Source of the DNA: an uncultured Rhodospirillaceae bacterium
GTDB taxonomy: Bacteria; Pseudomonadota; Alphaproteobacteria; Rhodospirillales; Magnetospirillaceae
Direction: 5' to 3'
Assembly (NCBI GenBank): GCA_903901915.1
Contig: CAIUSV010000068.1
Location: 1 to 64,000 of the forward strand
Length of the DNA: 64,000 bases
Of this stretch, positions 36,250-49,330 are shown piece by piece. The position numbers were made by a program, and so were the translations under genes. The notes below the pieces were generated by a model, which was not told where the DNA came from, did no database searches, and saw only the letters and a program-made list of their open reading frames with translations. The stretch's first letter is position 1. Every line of letters starts with the position of its first letter.

Positions 36250-36603
36250 ATGGTCCGTATTCGGCATTTCGTTACCGCTTTGGTGCTGACCCTGGCCGCC
36301 CTGCCGGCCTGGGCCGAGGGCTTTCTTGCCGCCTACGAGGATCTGCCGCTGGCGCCCGGCCTGACCGAGGTGGCGGGGGCGGGTGTTTCGTTCGACTCGC
36401 CGGCGGGCCGCATCGTCGAGGCCTATGGTCACGGTGCCGTCAAGGTTGCCGATATCCTGAAATTCTACGCCGCCACCCTGCCCCAGCTCGGCTGGACCCG
36501 CGAGAGCGATACCCGCTATCGCCGCGAGGCCGAGGTGTTGCGGCTTGACCCCGTCGCCGAGCGGCAGGGGCTGACCGTCCGTTTCACCGTTTCACCCGAA
36601 TAG
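36250..36603 (+). CDS. Small exported protein of unknown function
   Basis: A 117-residue product with a signal peptide (about 1-22, PAWA-EG cleavage). The mature part is a compact alpha/beta stretch with [15 protein letters not shown] and a C-terminal strand LTVRFTVSP, similar in outline to small periplasmic proteins of unknown function. It lies 16 bp after mutM and 14 bp before the enoyl-CoA hydratase gene and may be co-transcribed with both. Confidence 0.72.
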   Translation: MVRIRHFVTALVLTLAALPAWAEGFLAAYEDLPLAPGLTEVAGAGVSFDSPAGRIVEAYGHGAVKVADILKFYAATLPQLGWTRESDTRYRREAEVLRLDPVAERQGLTVRFTVSPE

Positions 36604-36617
36604 AAGGAAGGACAACA

Positions 36618-37394
36618 ATGGCTTTCGAGAACATCTCCGTCGAGACCCGCGGCAACGTCGGCCTGATCGCGCTGAACCGGCCCCAGGCGATGAACGCGCT
36701 GTGCGCCGCCCTGATCGCCGAATTGGGCCAGGCGCTGGACGCCTTCGAGGCCGATGACGCCATCGGCGCCATCGTGCTGACCGGCTCGGACAAGGCGTTC
36801 GCCGCCGGTGCCGACATCAAGGAGATGGCGAGCCGGGGCTACATGGACGTCTACCTCAGCAACTTCATCACCAAGGGCTGGGAACAGATCACCAAGTGCC
36901 GCAAGCCCATCGTCGCGGCGGTGGCCGGCTTCGCCCTCGGCGGCGGCTGCGAGGTCGCCATGATGTGCGACTTCATCCTGGCCGGTGACAACGCCAAGTT
37001 CGGCCAGCCCGAGATCACCATCGGCACCATTCCCGGCGCCGGCGGTACCCAGCGCCTGACCCGCGCCGTCGGCAAGTCCAAGGCGATGGAAATGTGTCTG
37101 ACCGGCCGGTTGATGGACGCCGTCGAGGCCGAGCGCGCCGGTCTGGTCAGCCGGATCGTCCCCGTGGCCGAACTGGTGGACGAGGCGGTCAAGGTGGCCG
37201 GCAAGATCGCCTCGCTGTCGCGTCCCATCGTCCAACTGTGCAAGGAGTCGGTCAACGCCGCCTTCGAGACCATGCTGGGCCAGGGCATCACCTTCGAGCG
37301 CAGGCTGTTCCACTCGACCTTCGCCACCGAGGACCAGAAGGAAGGCATGGCCGCCTTCGTCGAGAAGCGCAAGCCCGCCTTCAAGAACCGCTGA
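36618..37394 (+). CDS. Enoyl-CoA hydratase (crotonase family)
   Basis: A 258-residue crotonase-fold enzyme that hydrates trans-2-enoyl-CoA in fatty-acid or related acyl-CoA degradation. The oxyanion-hole segments [11 protein letters not shown] and [18 protein letters not shown] and both catalytic glutamates (GGCEVAM and [13 protein letters not shown]) are present, so a true hydratase is likely. A GAAGGAAGG ribosome site precedes the ATG. No other beta-oxidation gene is adjacent; it could be a housekeeping short-chain hydratase. Confidence 0.93.
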   Translation: MAFENISVETRGNVGLIALNRPQAMNALCAALIAELGQALDAFEADDAIGAIVLTGSDKAFAAGADIKEMASRGYMDVYLSNFITKGWEQITKCRKPIVAAVAGFALGGGCEVAMMCDFILAGDNAKFGQPEITIGTIPGAGGTQRLTRAVGKSKAMEMCLTGRLMDAVEAERAGLVSRIVPVAELVDEAVKVAGKIASLSRPIVQLCKESVNAAFETMLGQGITFERRLFHSTFATEDQKEGMAAFVEKRKPAFKNR

Positions 37395-37405
37395 GTCCGT
37401 TGAAT

Positions 37406-37428
37406 GGGGCCGGCGACGCGCCGGCCCC
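37406..37428 (+). terminator. Strong hairpin after the enoyl-CoA hydratase gene
   Basis: A perfect 10-bp GC stem (37406-37415 with 37419-37428, loop ACG) lies 12 nt after the stop. There is no T-run, so it may protect the mRNA end or terminate with Rho help. Confidence 0.55.
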
Positions 37429-37438
37429 GATTCGGTGC

Positions 37439-37467
37439 TTGACGATCCCGGTGTGTGGACATATAAA
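37439..37467 (+). promoter_or_regulatory. Sigma-70-type promoter of rpsT
   Basis: TTGACG (37439-37444) and TATAAA (37462-37467) are separated by exactly 17 bp, about 43 bp before the rpsT ATG. It is one of the best consensus matches in the window, as expected for a ribosomal protein gene. Confidence 0.75.
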
Positions 37468-37509
37468 CGCGCCTTCGATTTTGCACCTCAGTTCCAAGGT
37501 TTCGATCAC

Positions 37510-37782
37510 ATGGCCCATCACAAGTCGGCTAAGAAGCGCATCCGCCAGACCGAGCGCCGCACCGAGGTCAACGGCGCCCGCGTCAGCCGCATCCGCACCT
37601 TCGTCAAGAAGGTGGAACTCGCCATCGCCGCCGGCGATTCCGTCGCCGCCAAGGCCGCCCTCAAGGACGCGGAGCCCCAGATGATGAAGGGGGTCCAGGC
37701 CGGCGTGCTGCACAAGAACACCGCGTCGCGCAAGGTTTCCCGCCTGTCCGCCCGCGTCAAGGACATGAAGCCGCTGGCCTAG
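37510..37782 (+). CDS. rpsT: 30S ribosomal protein S20
   Basis: A 90-residue highly basic protein with the S20 N-terminus [17 protein letters not shown] and C-terminal [18 protein letters not shown]20 binds 16S rRNA early in small-subunit assembly. It has its own promoter and terminator. Its position just before dnaA is common in alphaproteobacteria. Confidence 0.97.
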   Translation: MAHHKSAKKRIRQTERRTEVNGARVSRIRTFVKKVELAIAAGDSVAAKAALKDAEPQMMKGVQAGVLHKNTASRKVSRLSARVKDMKPLA

Positions 37783-37810
37783 GGCCCGCGCCGGTTTCAA
37801 GCGCCTCTGT

Positions 37811-37847
37811 GAAGGCCGCGCCCGCTGGACGCGGCCTTCATCGTTTT
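37811..37847 (+). terminator. Rho-independent terminator of rpsT
   Basis: GAAGGCCGCG (37811-37820) pairs with CGCGGCCTTC (37830-37839), followed by ATCGTTTT. Confidence 0.85.
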
Positions 37848-38311
37848 GAAACCCAGGCAGACTCGCGAGTCTCAAAACGCAAGCGAAAAATTTTGCGTGT
37901 TCGCGTTCCGATCACGTTGTCAGCGACGGGCTGCATCGGTAGAGTCGCGAACCTTGCCGATCGGGGACTGGGTTGCGGCAAGAAATCAATGCATATTTAC
38001 ATCAATTGTTCTTGATAGTGATCGCTTCTTCTGTGGCGCGGGTCACAGATTGTGTATGACTTTTTGTGATAACGGTGGGGTCTGTGTTTACAGACTTGTC
38101 GGCGAGGGAGTAGAACTCGTGGCGACGGCCTCTCGGAGGGGCGCCCACGGCGGCGCGAAGATCCGGGTGGCTGGCGGCGGGACCGGGGAACCGGTCGGGA
38201 TGGGACTATCCGCTTGCTGCGACCCGGCCATAGGGAGGTCGGGGGCGCCCCTGTCGCGTCAAGACTTCCGTGACGGGTGCCGAGTGCGGCTGAAGGATTC
38301 GGGGATCAACG
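37842..38311. promoter_or_regulatory. Palindrome-rich dnaA upstream region
   Basis: This 470-bp gene-free stretch holds a perfect 14-bp palindrome (37859-37872) containing two GANTC sites, a further GANTC near 37941 and another near 38297, an IR flanking the palindrome (37842-37849 with 37872-37879), hairpins at 37953-37982, 38030-38049 (TCTGTG/CACAGA), 38080-38095 (GTCTGT/ACAGAC) and 38181-38196 (GNRA-type GGAA loop), an AT-rich patch at 37983-38020, and one DnaA-box-like 9-mer on the minus strand (38051-38059, one mismatch to TTATNCACA). It must contain the dnaA promoter; no good -35/-10 pair could be fixed. Confidence 0.6.
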
Positions 38312-39706
<1,395 letters not shown>

Positions 39707-39734
39707 GGCGTCGGCCGCTTCGCCCCGAAATCGC

Positions 39735-39762
39735 TTGGGGTCTCGGACGCCTGTGATATACT
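39735..39762 (+). promoter_or_regulatory. Candidate dnaN promoter
   Basis: TTGGGG (39735-39740) and a perfect-looking TATACT (39757-39762) are 16 bp apart, 59 bp before the dnaN ATG. Confidence 0.5.
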
Positions 39763-39820
39763 GCCGGACCTGCCCCTGGGGAGCAGGCAGAGATCACTTC
39801 GGGTAGTCAGCAAAACCGCC

Positions 39821-40935
39821 ATGAAACTGACCATCGAGCGCGCCGCGCTGTTGAAGTCGCTGGCCCACGTGCAAAGTGTCGTCGAGCGTCGCACCACCAT
39901 TCCGATCCTGTCCAACGTCAAGCTTGAGGGCCGCTCCGGCGCCCTGTCGCTCAACGCTACCGACATGGATCTGGACATCATCGAGTCCGTCGCCGCCGAT
40001 GTGTCGCGCCCCGGCGCCACCACCGCCCCGGCCCACACCTTCTACGAGATCGTGCGCAAGCTGCCCGAGGGCAGCCAGGTCGAGATCGAGGTGAGTGGCG
40101 ACGATGGCCAGATGACGTTGCGCTCCGGCCGCTCGAAATTCTCGCTGGCCTGCCTGCCGGTCGAGGATTTTCCCGTGCTGTCGGGCGGTGATCTGCCGTT
40201 CTCGTTCTCGCTGTCGGCCACCGAGCTGAAGGCGCTGATCGACCGCACCCGCTTCGCCATCTCCACCGAGGAGACGCGCTACTACCTCAATGGCATCTAT
40301 CTGCATGCCGCGGTTGGCGAGTCCGGCGACGTGTTGCGTGCCGTCGCCACCGATGGCCACCGGTTGGCGCGGGCCGAGGTCACCCTGCCCGAGGGCGCCG
40401 CCGGCATGCCCGGCGTCATCGTTCCGCGCAAGACCGTGGCCGAGGTGCGCAAGCTGATCGACGAGACCGACGGCGAGGTCACGGTGTCGCTGTCCGAGAC
40501 CAAGCTTCGCTTCGCGTTCGGCGACGCCCAATTGACCTCCAAGCTGATCGACGGCACCTTCCCCGATTACGAGCGGGTGATTCCGGCCGACAACGACAAG
40601 CTGCTGGAAGTCGACTGCAAGAGCTTCGCCCAGGCGGTCGATCGCGTTTCCGCCATCTCGACCGAGAAGTCGCGTGCCATCAAGCTCAGTCTCGACAAGG
40701 GGGCGGTGACGCTGTCGGCGTCGAGTCCCGAGAACGGCAGCGCCGTCGAGGAGATCGAGGCCAGTTATACCTCCACCCCGCTGGAGATCGGCTTCAACTC
40801 CCGCTATCTGATGGACATCCTGGCTCAGGTCGAGGGCGAGTCCGCCCGCTTTGCCATGGCCGACGCCGCATCGCCGACGGTGGTGCGCGAGATTTCCGAC
40901 GGTGGCGCCGTCTATGTGCTGATGCCGATGAGGGT

Positions 40936-40939
<4 letters not shown>
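39821..40939 (+). CDS. dnaN: DNA polymerase III beta sliding clamp
   Basis: A 372-residue clamp of three similar domains. Recognisable segments are the N-terminus KLTIERAALLKSLAHVQSVV, RRTTIPILSNV, ATDGHRLAR in domain two and the C-terminal VYVLMPMRV that lines the partner-binding pocket. The ring tethers Pol III to DNA. The stop overlaps the GTG start of recF, so the two are translationally coupled. Confidence 0.98.
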
Positions 40940-44543
<3,604 letters not shown>

Positions 44544-44546
44544 GCC

Positions 44547-45539
44547 ATGAAGCGTATCGGAGTGGTGGGAGCGGGAGCCTGGGGCACGGCGCTGGCGTTG
44601 ACGGCGCGGCGGGCCGGCCGTGATGTCGTGTTGTGGGCGCGCGAGGCTTCGGTGGTCGAGTCGGTCAACGCCGCCCACCTCAATCCCGAGTTCCTGCCCG
44701 GCGTCACCCTTGATCCCGCCATTCGCGCCACCGGAGATTTCGCCGACGTCGCCGACGCGGACGCGGTGCTTCTGGTGCCGCCGGCCCAGCACCTGCGTGT
44801 CTCGTGCCGGGCGTTGGCGCCGTATTGGCGGGCGGGCACCCCGGCGGTGATCTGCGCTAAGGGCATCGAGCTTGCCACTTGCGCCACCATGGCCGAGGCG
44901 GTGGCGGCCGAGCTGCCCGGCGCCGTCATCGCCGTGCTGTCCGGTCCCACCTTTGCCATTGAGGTGGCGCGCGGTCTGCCCACCGCCATCACCCTGGCCT
45001 GCGCCGATCCGGCTTTGGGCCGGAAGCTGGTCGAGGCGCTGGGCACCGCCAGTTTCCGGCCCTATCTATCCGACGACCTTGCCGGGGCGCAGATGGGCGG
45101 CGCCGTCAAGAACGTGCTGGCCATCGCCTGCGGTATCGTCGAGGGGCGCGGCCTGGGCGATAATGCCCGCGCCGCCCTGATCACCCGCGGTCTGGCCGAA
45201 CTGACCCGGCTGGCGGTGGCCAAGGGCGGCCGTCCCGAGACCCTGATGGGATTGTCGGGGCTGGGCGATCTTATCCTGACCGCGTCTTCGACCCAGTCGC
45301 GCAACTACTCGCTGGGCTTCGCCCTGGGCCAGGGTCGGTCGCTGGCCGCCATCCTGGCCGAGCGTCATTCCGTCACCGAGGGCGTCCACACCGCCGGGGC
45401 GGTGATGGACCTTGCCGGCCGCCTGGGGGTCGAGATGCCGATCTGCGCCGGGGTCGATGCGGTGATCAACCGCGGTGTCGGTCTCGACGAGGCCATCGCC
45501 CGGTTGCTGTCGCGGCCGTTCCGTGCCGAGGGCATTTAG
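44547..45539 (+). CDS. gpsA: Glycerol-3-phosphate dehydrogenase [NAD(P)+]
   Basis: A 330-residue enzyme reducing dihydroxyacetone phosphate to sn-glycerol-3-phosphate for phospholipid synthesis. It shows the Rossmann GAGAWGTALAL, LSGPTFAIEVARGLPTA, the catalytic-lysine segment GGAVKNVLAIACGI and GLSGLGDLILT. The start lies 3 bp after the gyrB stop, so it is probably transcribed from the replication operon. Confidence 0.96.
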   Translation: MKRIGVVGAGAWGTALALTARRAGRDVVLWAREASVVESVNAAHLNPEFLPGVTLDPAIRATGDFADVADADAVLLVPPAQHLRVSCRALAPYWRAGTPAVICAKGIELATCATMAEAVAAELPGAVIAVLSGPTFAIEVARGLPTAITLACADPALGRKLVEALGTASFRPYLSDDLAGAQMGGAVKNVLAIACGIVEGRGLGDNARAALITRGLAELTRLAVAKGGRPETLMGLSGLGDLILTASSTQSRNYSLGFALGQGRSLAAILAERHSVTEGVHTAGAVMDLAGRLGVEMPICAGVDAVINRGVGLDEAIARLLSRPFRAEGI

Positions 45540-45575
45540 GGGTATAGTCGAGGCAACCGGCAAAAGGGGGAGCGG

Positions 45576-46091
45576 ATGTCTTTCGGCAAGGCTGTCGCGG
45601 TGGGCACCATCGCCATCGTTCTCGCCGGTTGCGGCAATCCCACCGAGGGTGAGCTGTGGGGGAGCGGCGCCGGTGCCGTGGCGGGTGGCGGGATCGGTCG
45701 CGCCGTCGCCATCGGCACCCATTATCCGGTGGCGTTAACCGGTGCCGGCCTGATCGCCGGCGCGGCCCTGGGCTATGCCCTGGGCGAGTATGTCGATCCT
45801 CCCGCCCAGCGCATGTGGGCCGCCGCCACCGTCGCGGCGGCGGAAGCCGGCCGTCCGGGCGAGCCGGTAGCCTGGGAAACCCACGGCCACAAGGGCGCGG
45901 TGACCATGGTGGGGGAAGGCTGGACCGATGCCGGTGGCCGCCTCTGCCGCGCCTTGCGCCAGCAGGCGAGCCGGCTGAGCGAGTCCGATCCGCCGTTCGT
46001 TCGTGATGTTGTCGCCTGCCGCGCCGTTGACGGCACCTGGGAGGTGGCGGCGCCTCACAAGGACCCCGAGCCGCCAGCCCCCGAGAGTTGA
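45576..46091 (+). CDS. Glycine-zipper lipoprotein (outer-membrane antigen-like)
   Basis: A 171-residue protein with lipobox LAGC at about residues 16-19, followed by a glycine-rich hydrophobic stretch ([16 protein letters not shown] and [16 protein letters not shown]) typical of glycine-zipper membrane proteins such as the 17-kDa surface antigen family. The C-terminal half carries two cysteines and the segment [14 protein letters not shown], resembling the domain that follows the zipper in these proteins. It is presumably an outer-membrane lipoprotein; function unknown. Confidence 0.75.
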   Translation: MSFGKAVAVGTIAIVLAGCGNPTEGELWGSGAGAVAGGGIGRAVAIGTHYPVALTGAGLIAGAALGYALGEYVDPPAQRMWAAATVAAAEAGRPGEPVAWETHGHKGAVTMVGEGWTDAGGRLCRALRQQASRLSESDPPFVRDVVACRAVDGTWEVAAPHKDPEPPAPES

Positions 46092-46188
46092 ACAAAAAAT
46101 CGTTCCTCCTCAAAGGCTTGGCTTGACGCTGCCGGGAGGCTCCGGCATCCTTCAACCTGATCAACCCCCATCAAGAGGATTGCCCCCC

Positions 46189-46479
46189 ATGACCAAGTCG
46201 GAGCTGATCGCCCGCCTGGCCGAGCGCAACCCCCACCTTTACCAGCGCGACGTCGAACGCATCGTCACCACGATCTTCGACGAGATCGCCGGTGCCCTGG
46301 CCCGTGGCGACCGGGTCGAGTTGCGTGGTTTCGGTGCTTTCTCGGTGAAGACGCGCGAGCCGCGCCAGGGACGCAACCCCCGCACCGGCGAGACCGTGTC
46401 GGTGGAGGGCAAGGCGATTCCCTTCTTCAAGACCGGCAAGCAGTTGCGTGAAAAGCTGAACGTCGGCGGCGGTTCGTGA
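46189..46479 (+). CDS. ihfB: Integration host factor subunit beta
   Basis: A 96-residue DNABII protein. The arm region [15 protein letters not shown] and C-terminal [14 protein letters not shown] identify the IHF-beta branch rather than HU. With IhfA it bends DNA sharply at specific sites and supports recombination, replication and sigma-54 transcription. An AAGAGGA ribosome site precedes the ATG. The stop overlaps the GTG start of the LapA-like gene. Confidence 0.94.
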   Translation: MTKSELIARLAERNPHLYQRDVERIVTTIFDEIAGALARGDRVELRGFGAFSVKTREPRQGRNPRTGETVSVEGKAIPFFKTGKQLREKLNVGGGS

Positions 46480-46745
46480 GGTTCGCCGTCTGGCTGCTGG
46501 GTCTGCCGTTGGCGTTCCTGGTGGTGGTGTTCGCCGTCGCCAACCGCCAGGAAATCCACCTTGACCTGTGGCCGTTGCCGTTCGGCATCGACATTCCCGC
46601 CTATCTCGCCGTCCTGGGGCCGCTGGCGCTGGGGCTGGTGGGGGGCGCGCTGCCGGTCTGGCTGTCGTCGGCGGCCGTCCGCCTGCGCGCCAACCGTCTG
46701 GCCCGCCAGTTGAACGCGTCCCGGACCACGCCTCCGCCGTCCTGA
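46476..46745 (+). CDS. LapA-domain membrane protein (DUF1049)
   Basis: An 89-residue protein starting with GTG overlapping the ihfB stop (GTGA). Two hydrophobic helices (about 3-23 and 41-63) flank the short [17 protein letters not shown] segment typical of lipopolysaccharide assembly protein A domain proteins (LapA, formerly DUF1049). In E. coli LapA/LapB regulate LPS synthesis through LpxC turnover; a similar role here is inference. It sits between ihfB and pyrF, a common alphaproteobacterial order. Confidence 0.82.
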   Translation: MRFAVWLLGLPLAFLVVVFAVANRQEIHLDLWPLPFGIDIPAYLAVLGPLALGLVGGALPVWLSSAAVRLRANRLARQLNASRTTPPPS

Positions 46746-46767
46746 TCCGAAAAGCCCAGAGCCAGCC

Positions 46768-47481
46768 ATGTCCGCCACCAATCCCGTCTTCGTCGCCCTC
46801 GACACCACCGAATCCGCTACCGCCGTTGCCTGGGCGCGCCGCCTCGACGGGTTGGTGGGAGGCATCAAGCTTGGCCTGGAATACTTCACCGCCAACGGCC
46901 CGGCCGGCGTGCGCGAGGTGTCGGGCCTGGGCATGCCGCTGTTCATCGATCTCAAGCTGCACGATATTCCCAATACCGTGGCCGCCGCCATGCGCGGCAT
47001 CGCCCGTGTCGGCGCCGCCATCACCACCATCCACGCCTCGGGCGGGGCGGACATGATCCGCGCCGCCACCGATGCCGCCCGCGACGAGGCGGCCAAGGCC
47101 GGCGTGGCTGCGCCGGCGGTGGTGGCGGTCACCATACTGACCAGCCTGGATCAGGCCGGCGCCGCGGCGGTGGGCTTTGCCGGGCCGGTGCAAGATCAGG
47201 TTCGGCGCCTCGCCGCCCTGGCGCAGGAAAACGGCGCCGATGGCATCGTCTGCTCGCCGCTGGAAGTGGAGGCGGTGCGGGCTTTGTGCGGTCCCGGTTT
47301 CAAGTTGGTGGTTCCCGGCATTCGCCCGGCCTGGAGCGAGACCGGCGACCAGAAGCGGTTTCTGACCCCGGCCGAGGCCCGTGCCAAGGGCGCCGACGTG
47401 CTGGTGATCGGGCGGCCCATCATCGCCGCCGCCGACCCGGCCGAGGCCGCCCGCCGCATCAAGGCCGAACTGGGGCTCTAG
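46768..47481 (+). CDS. pyrF: Orotidine 5'-phosphate decarboxylase
   Basis: A 237-residue TIM-barrel enzyme forming UMP, the last step of pyrimidine synthesis. The catalytic Asp-Lys-x-x-Asp network is seen in FIDLKLHDIPNTV. Other family segments are GGIKLGLEYF near the N-terminus and VPGIRPAW followed by GADVLVIGRPI. It lies 22 bp after the LapA-like gene and 2 bp before trpF. Confidence 0.96.
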   Translation: MSATNPVFVALDTTESATAVAWARRLDGLVGGIKLGLEYFTANGPAGVREVSGLGMPLFIDLKLHDIPNTVAAAMRGIARVGAAITTIHASGGADMIRAATDAARDEAAKAGVAAPAVVAVTILTSLDQAGAAAVGFAGPVQDQVRRLAALAQENGADGIVCSPLEVEAVRALCGPGFKLVVPGIRPAWSETGDQKRFLTPAEARAKGADVLVIGRPIIAAADPAEAARRIKAELGL

Positions 47482-47483
47482 CC

Positions 47484-48125
47484 ATGACGGTCGAGGTCAA
47501 GATCTGCGGCATCACCGACGACGAGGCGATGGATGCCGCCGTCGAGGCCGGCGCCGATTACGTCGGGCTGGTGTTCTATCCCCCCAGCCCGCGCGCGGTG
47601 ACGGCGGAACGCGCCGCCGAACTGGTCGAGTTCACCCCCGACGAGATCGTCAAGGTCGGGCTGTTCGTCGATGCCGACGATGCGTTGCTGGACTCGGTGC
47701 TGACCCGGGTGCGGCTGGACCTGTTGCAGTTGCACGGCGTCGAGACCCCCGAGCGGGTCGAGGCCATCCGTCTGGAATACGGTCTGCCGGTGATGAAGGT
47801 GATTTCGGTGGCCTCGCCGGCCGACCTTGCCGCCGCGGAACCGTTTCTGGCAGTGGCAGACCGGCTGCTGTTCGACGCCAAGCCGCCCAAGGGTGCCGTC
47901 CTGCCCGGCGGCAACGCCACCGCCTTCGACTGGACCATTCTCGCCGGTCGTAAGTGGGGGCTGCCGTGGATGCTGGCCGGCGGACTGACCGCCGCCAATG
48001 TCGCCGAGGCCATTCGCGTGTCCGGCGCCTCGGCGGTGGACGTGTCGTCGGGGGTGGAAAGCGCCCCCGGACTCAAGGACCCCGCCCGCATCCGCGCCTT
48101 CATCGAGGCGGTGCGGCGAGGCTAG
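47484..48125 (+). CDS. trpF: Phosphoribosylanthranilate isomerase
   Basis: A 213-residue TIM-barrel enzyme of tryptophan synthesis. It has the family N-terminus VKICGITDDEAM with the catalytic cysteine, GLVFYPPSPRAV, LLQLHGVETPE and the C-terminal catalytic region MLAGGLTAANVAEAI and AVDVSSGVES. No trpB or trpA follows in this window: the next gene is on the opposite strand after a set of palindromes. Confidence 0.95.
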   Translation: MTVEVKICGITDDEAMDAAVEAGADYVGLVFYPPSPRAVTAERAAELVEFTPDEIVKVGLFVDADDALLDSVLTRVRLDLLQLHGVETPERVEAIRLEYGLPVMKVISVASPADLAAAEPFLAVADRLLFDAKPPKGAVLPGGNATAFDWTILAGRKWGLPWMLAGGLTAANVAEAIRVSGASAVDVSSGVESAPGLKDPARIRAFIEAVRRG

Positions 48126-48167
48126 AGTTTCCCGCATTTAAGCTGAATCGGAAAATCGGGAAACTCT
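48124..48167. repeat. 11-bp perfect inverted repeat after trpF
   Basis: AGAGTTTCCCG (48124-48134) and CGGGAAACTCT (48157-48167) enclose 22 bp. The left arm overlaps the trpF stop codon. No T-run follows. Confidence 0.7.
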
Positions 48168-48192
48168 TGAGCCGGAGCGGCGTTTGAGCCAT

Positions 48193-48211
48193 GAAAAAGC
48201 GTAGCTTTTTC
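48193..48211. repeat. 8-bp perfect hairpin GAAAAAGC-GTA-GCTTTTTC
   Basis: Second of three consecutive palindromes in the trpF/GGDEF convergent gap. Its T-rich arm reads as a weak bidirectional terminator. Confidence 0.6.
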
Positions 48212-48225
48212 GTACAACCAGAATC

Positions 48226-48260
48226 CTAGAGAGGTTCAGCTTGAAGCTGAAGCTCTCTAG
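48226..48260. repeat. Palindromic intergenic repeat, copy 1
   Basis: A 35-bp near-perfect palindrome built of CTAGAGAG, TTCAGCTT, a central G, AAGCTGAA and CTCTCTAG with one G-G mismatch per arm. It overlaps the stop codon of the convergent diguanylate cyclase gene. An 18-bp stretch is identical to copy 2 at 52858-52875. Confidence 0.75.
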
Positions 48261-49231
48261 GCCGCCACCATCTCGGCGCCCATCACCCGGTTGCGGCCGG
48301 AATGCTTGGCGCGGTAGAGGGCGGCGTCGGCGGCGGCCACCAGATCCTCGGCGCTCTGGTCCGAGGACGGCACCACCGAGGCGGCACCGATGCTCAGCGT
48401 CACCCGGTCGGCGGTACGGCTGGCGCTGTGGGGTAGCGCCAAATCCATCACCGCCTCGCGGATGCGTTCCGCCACATGAATGGCGCCGTCCAAGTCGGTG
48501 GTGGGCATGATCACCACGAATTCCTCGCCACCGTAGCGCGCCGCCAGATCGGCGGGGCGGAACACCTGTTCGCCCAGGGCGGCGGCCACCGCCTTGAGGC
48601 AGGCATCACCCTTCTGGTGGCCGTAGGTGTCGTTGTAGAGCTTGAAATGATCGACATCGACCACCAGCAGCGACAGCGGCGTCTGCTCGCGCTGGGCATG
48701 CAGCCAGTCGGCGCCCAGCCGTTCGTCGAACGACCGCCGGTTGGCCAGTCCGGTCAGGCTGTCGCGCACCGCCAGGCTGTGCAGCGCCATCTGGGCCAGC
48801 TTTTGCTCGGTATTGTCGCGCAGCGTCTCGACCACCGCCATCAGGACGCCGTCCTCGTCATAGATGGGGCCGGCATCGATGGCGAGATACAGCCGCTTCT
48901 TGACTTGGGGCATGACGCACCAGTTTTCCGCCCTCAGGCCAAAGGCGCTTTCGCCCGGTTGGGAATGGCTGACATACAGCGCCCCGATCTGGTCGGTCTG
49001 CCCCAGCGCCAGCAGGTCGGCGAGGCAGTAGCGCGGCGAATCGTAGAACGCTCGCCAATGCTCGGTGGTTCCCAACAGTTCGGTGGCGGTGACGCCGGTC
49101 AACCGTTCACAGGCCTTGTTCCAGATGATCACCCGGCGCTCGGCATCCAGCACGAAGGTCGGCACCACCAGATGCTGCATCAGGCGCACGGCAAAGCTGT
49201 GCTCCTTGCTGGCAGGGCGTGACTTGGCCAC
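48257..49231 (-). CDS. PAS-GGDEF diguanylate cyclase
   Basis: A 324-residue soluble protein with an N-terminal PAS domain (about 20-140, including VPTFVLDAERRVIIWNKA) and a C-terminal GGDEF domain with active-site GGEEF (234-238). An inhibitory I-site RPAD (RxxD) sits five residues before it, so product feedback by cyclic di-GMP is likely. The start GTG at 49231 follows a GGGGGG stretch; a TTG at 49330 would add 33 atypical residues. It probably controls motility or attachment through c-di-GMP; the PAS ligand is unknown. Confidence 0.9.
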   Translation of the reverse strand: MAKSRPASKEHSFAVRLMQHLVVPTFVLDAERRVIIWNKACERLTGVTATELLGTTEHWRAFYDSPRYCLADLLALGQTDQIGALYVSHSQPGESAFGLRAENWCVMPQVKKRLYLAIDAGPIYDEDGVLMAVVETLRDNTEQKLAQMALHSLAVRDSLTGLANRRSFDERLGADWLHAQREQTPLSLLVVDVDHFKLYNDTYGHQKGDACLKAVAAALGEQVFRPADLAARYGGEEFVVIMPTTDLDGAIHVAERIREAVMDLALPHSASRTADRVTLSIGAASVVPSSDQSAEDLVAAADAALYRAKHSGRNRVMGAEMVAA

Positions 49232-49330
49232 CGCGAATATCCCCCCGAATTCTTGTGCCCCGGTCCATTGGCGGACCGGGTTGGCCCAACCTCCGGAGTG
49301 TGCCCTGATCCGGCAGGCTTTTCCACCCAA

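Noticed and set aside
38061-38073. TGTGATAAC as a second DnaA box upstream of dnaA.
   Set aside because: Aligned to the 9-bp consensus it is one base short and mismatches the CACA half.
46123-46151. TTGACG followed 17 bp later by CATCCT as the ihfB promoter.
   Set aside because: The -35 is good but the -10 matches only half of the consensus and overlaps a hairpin, so it was not listed as a feature.
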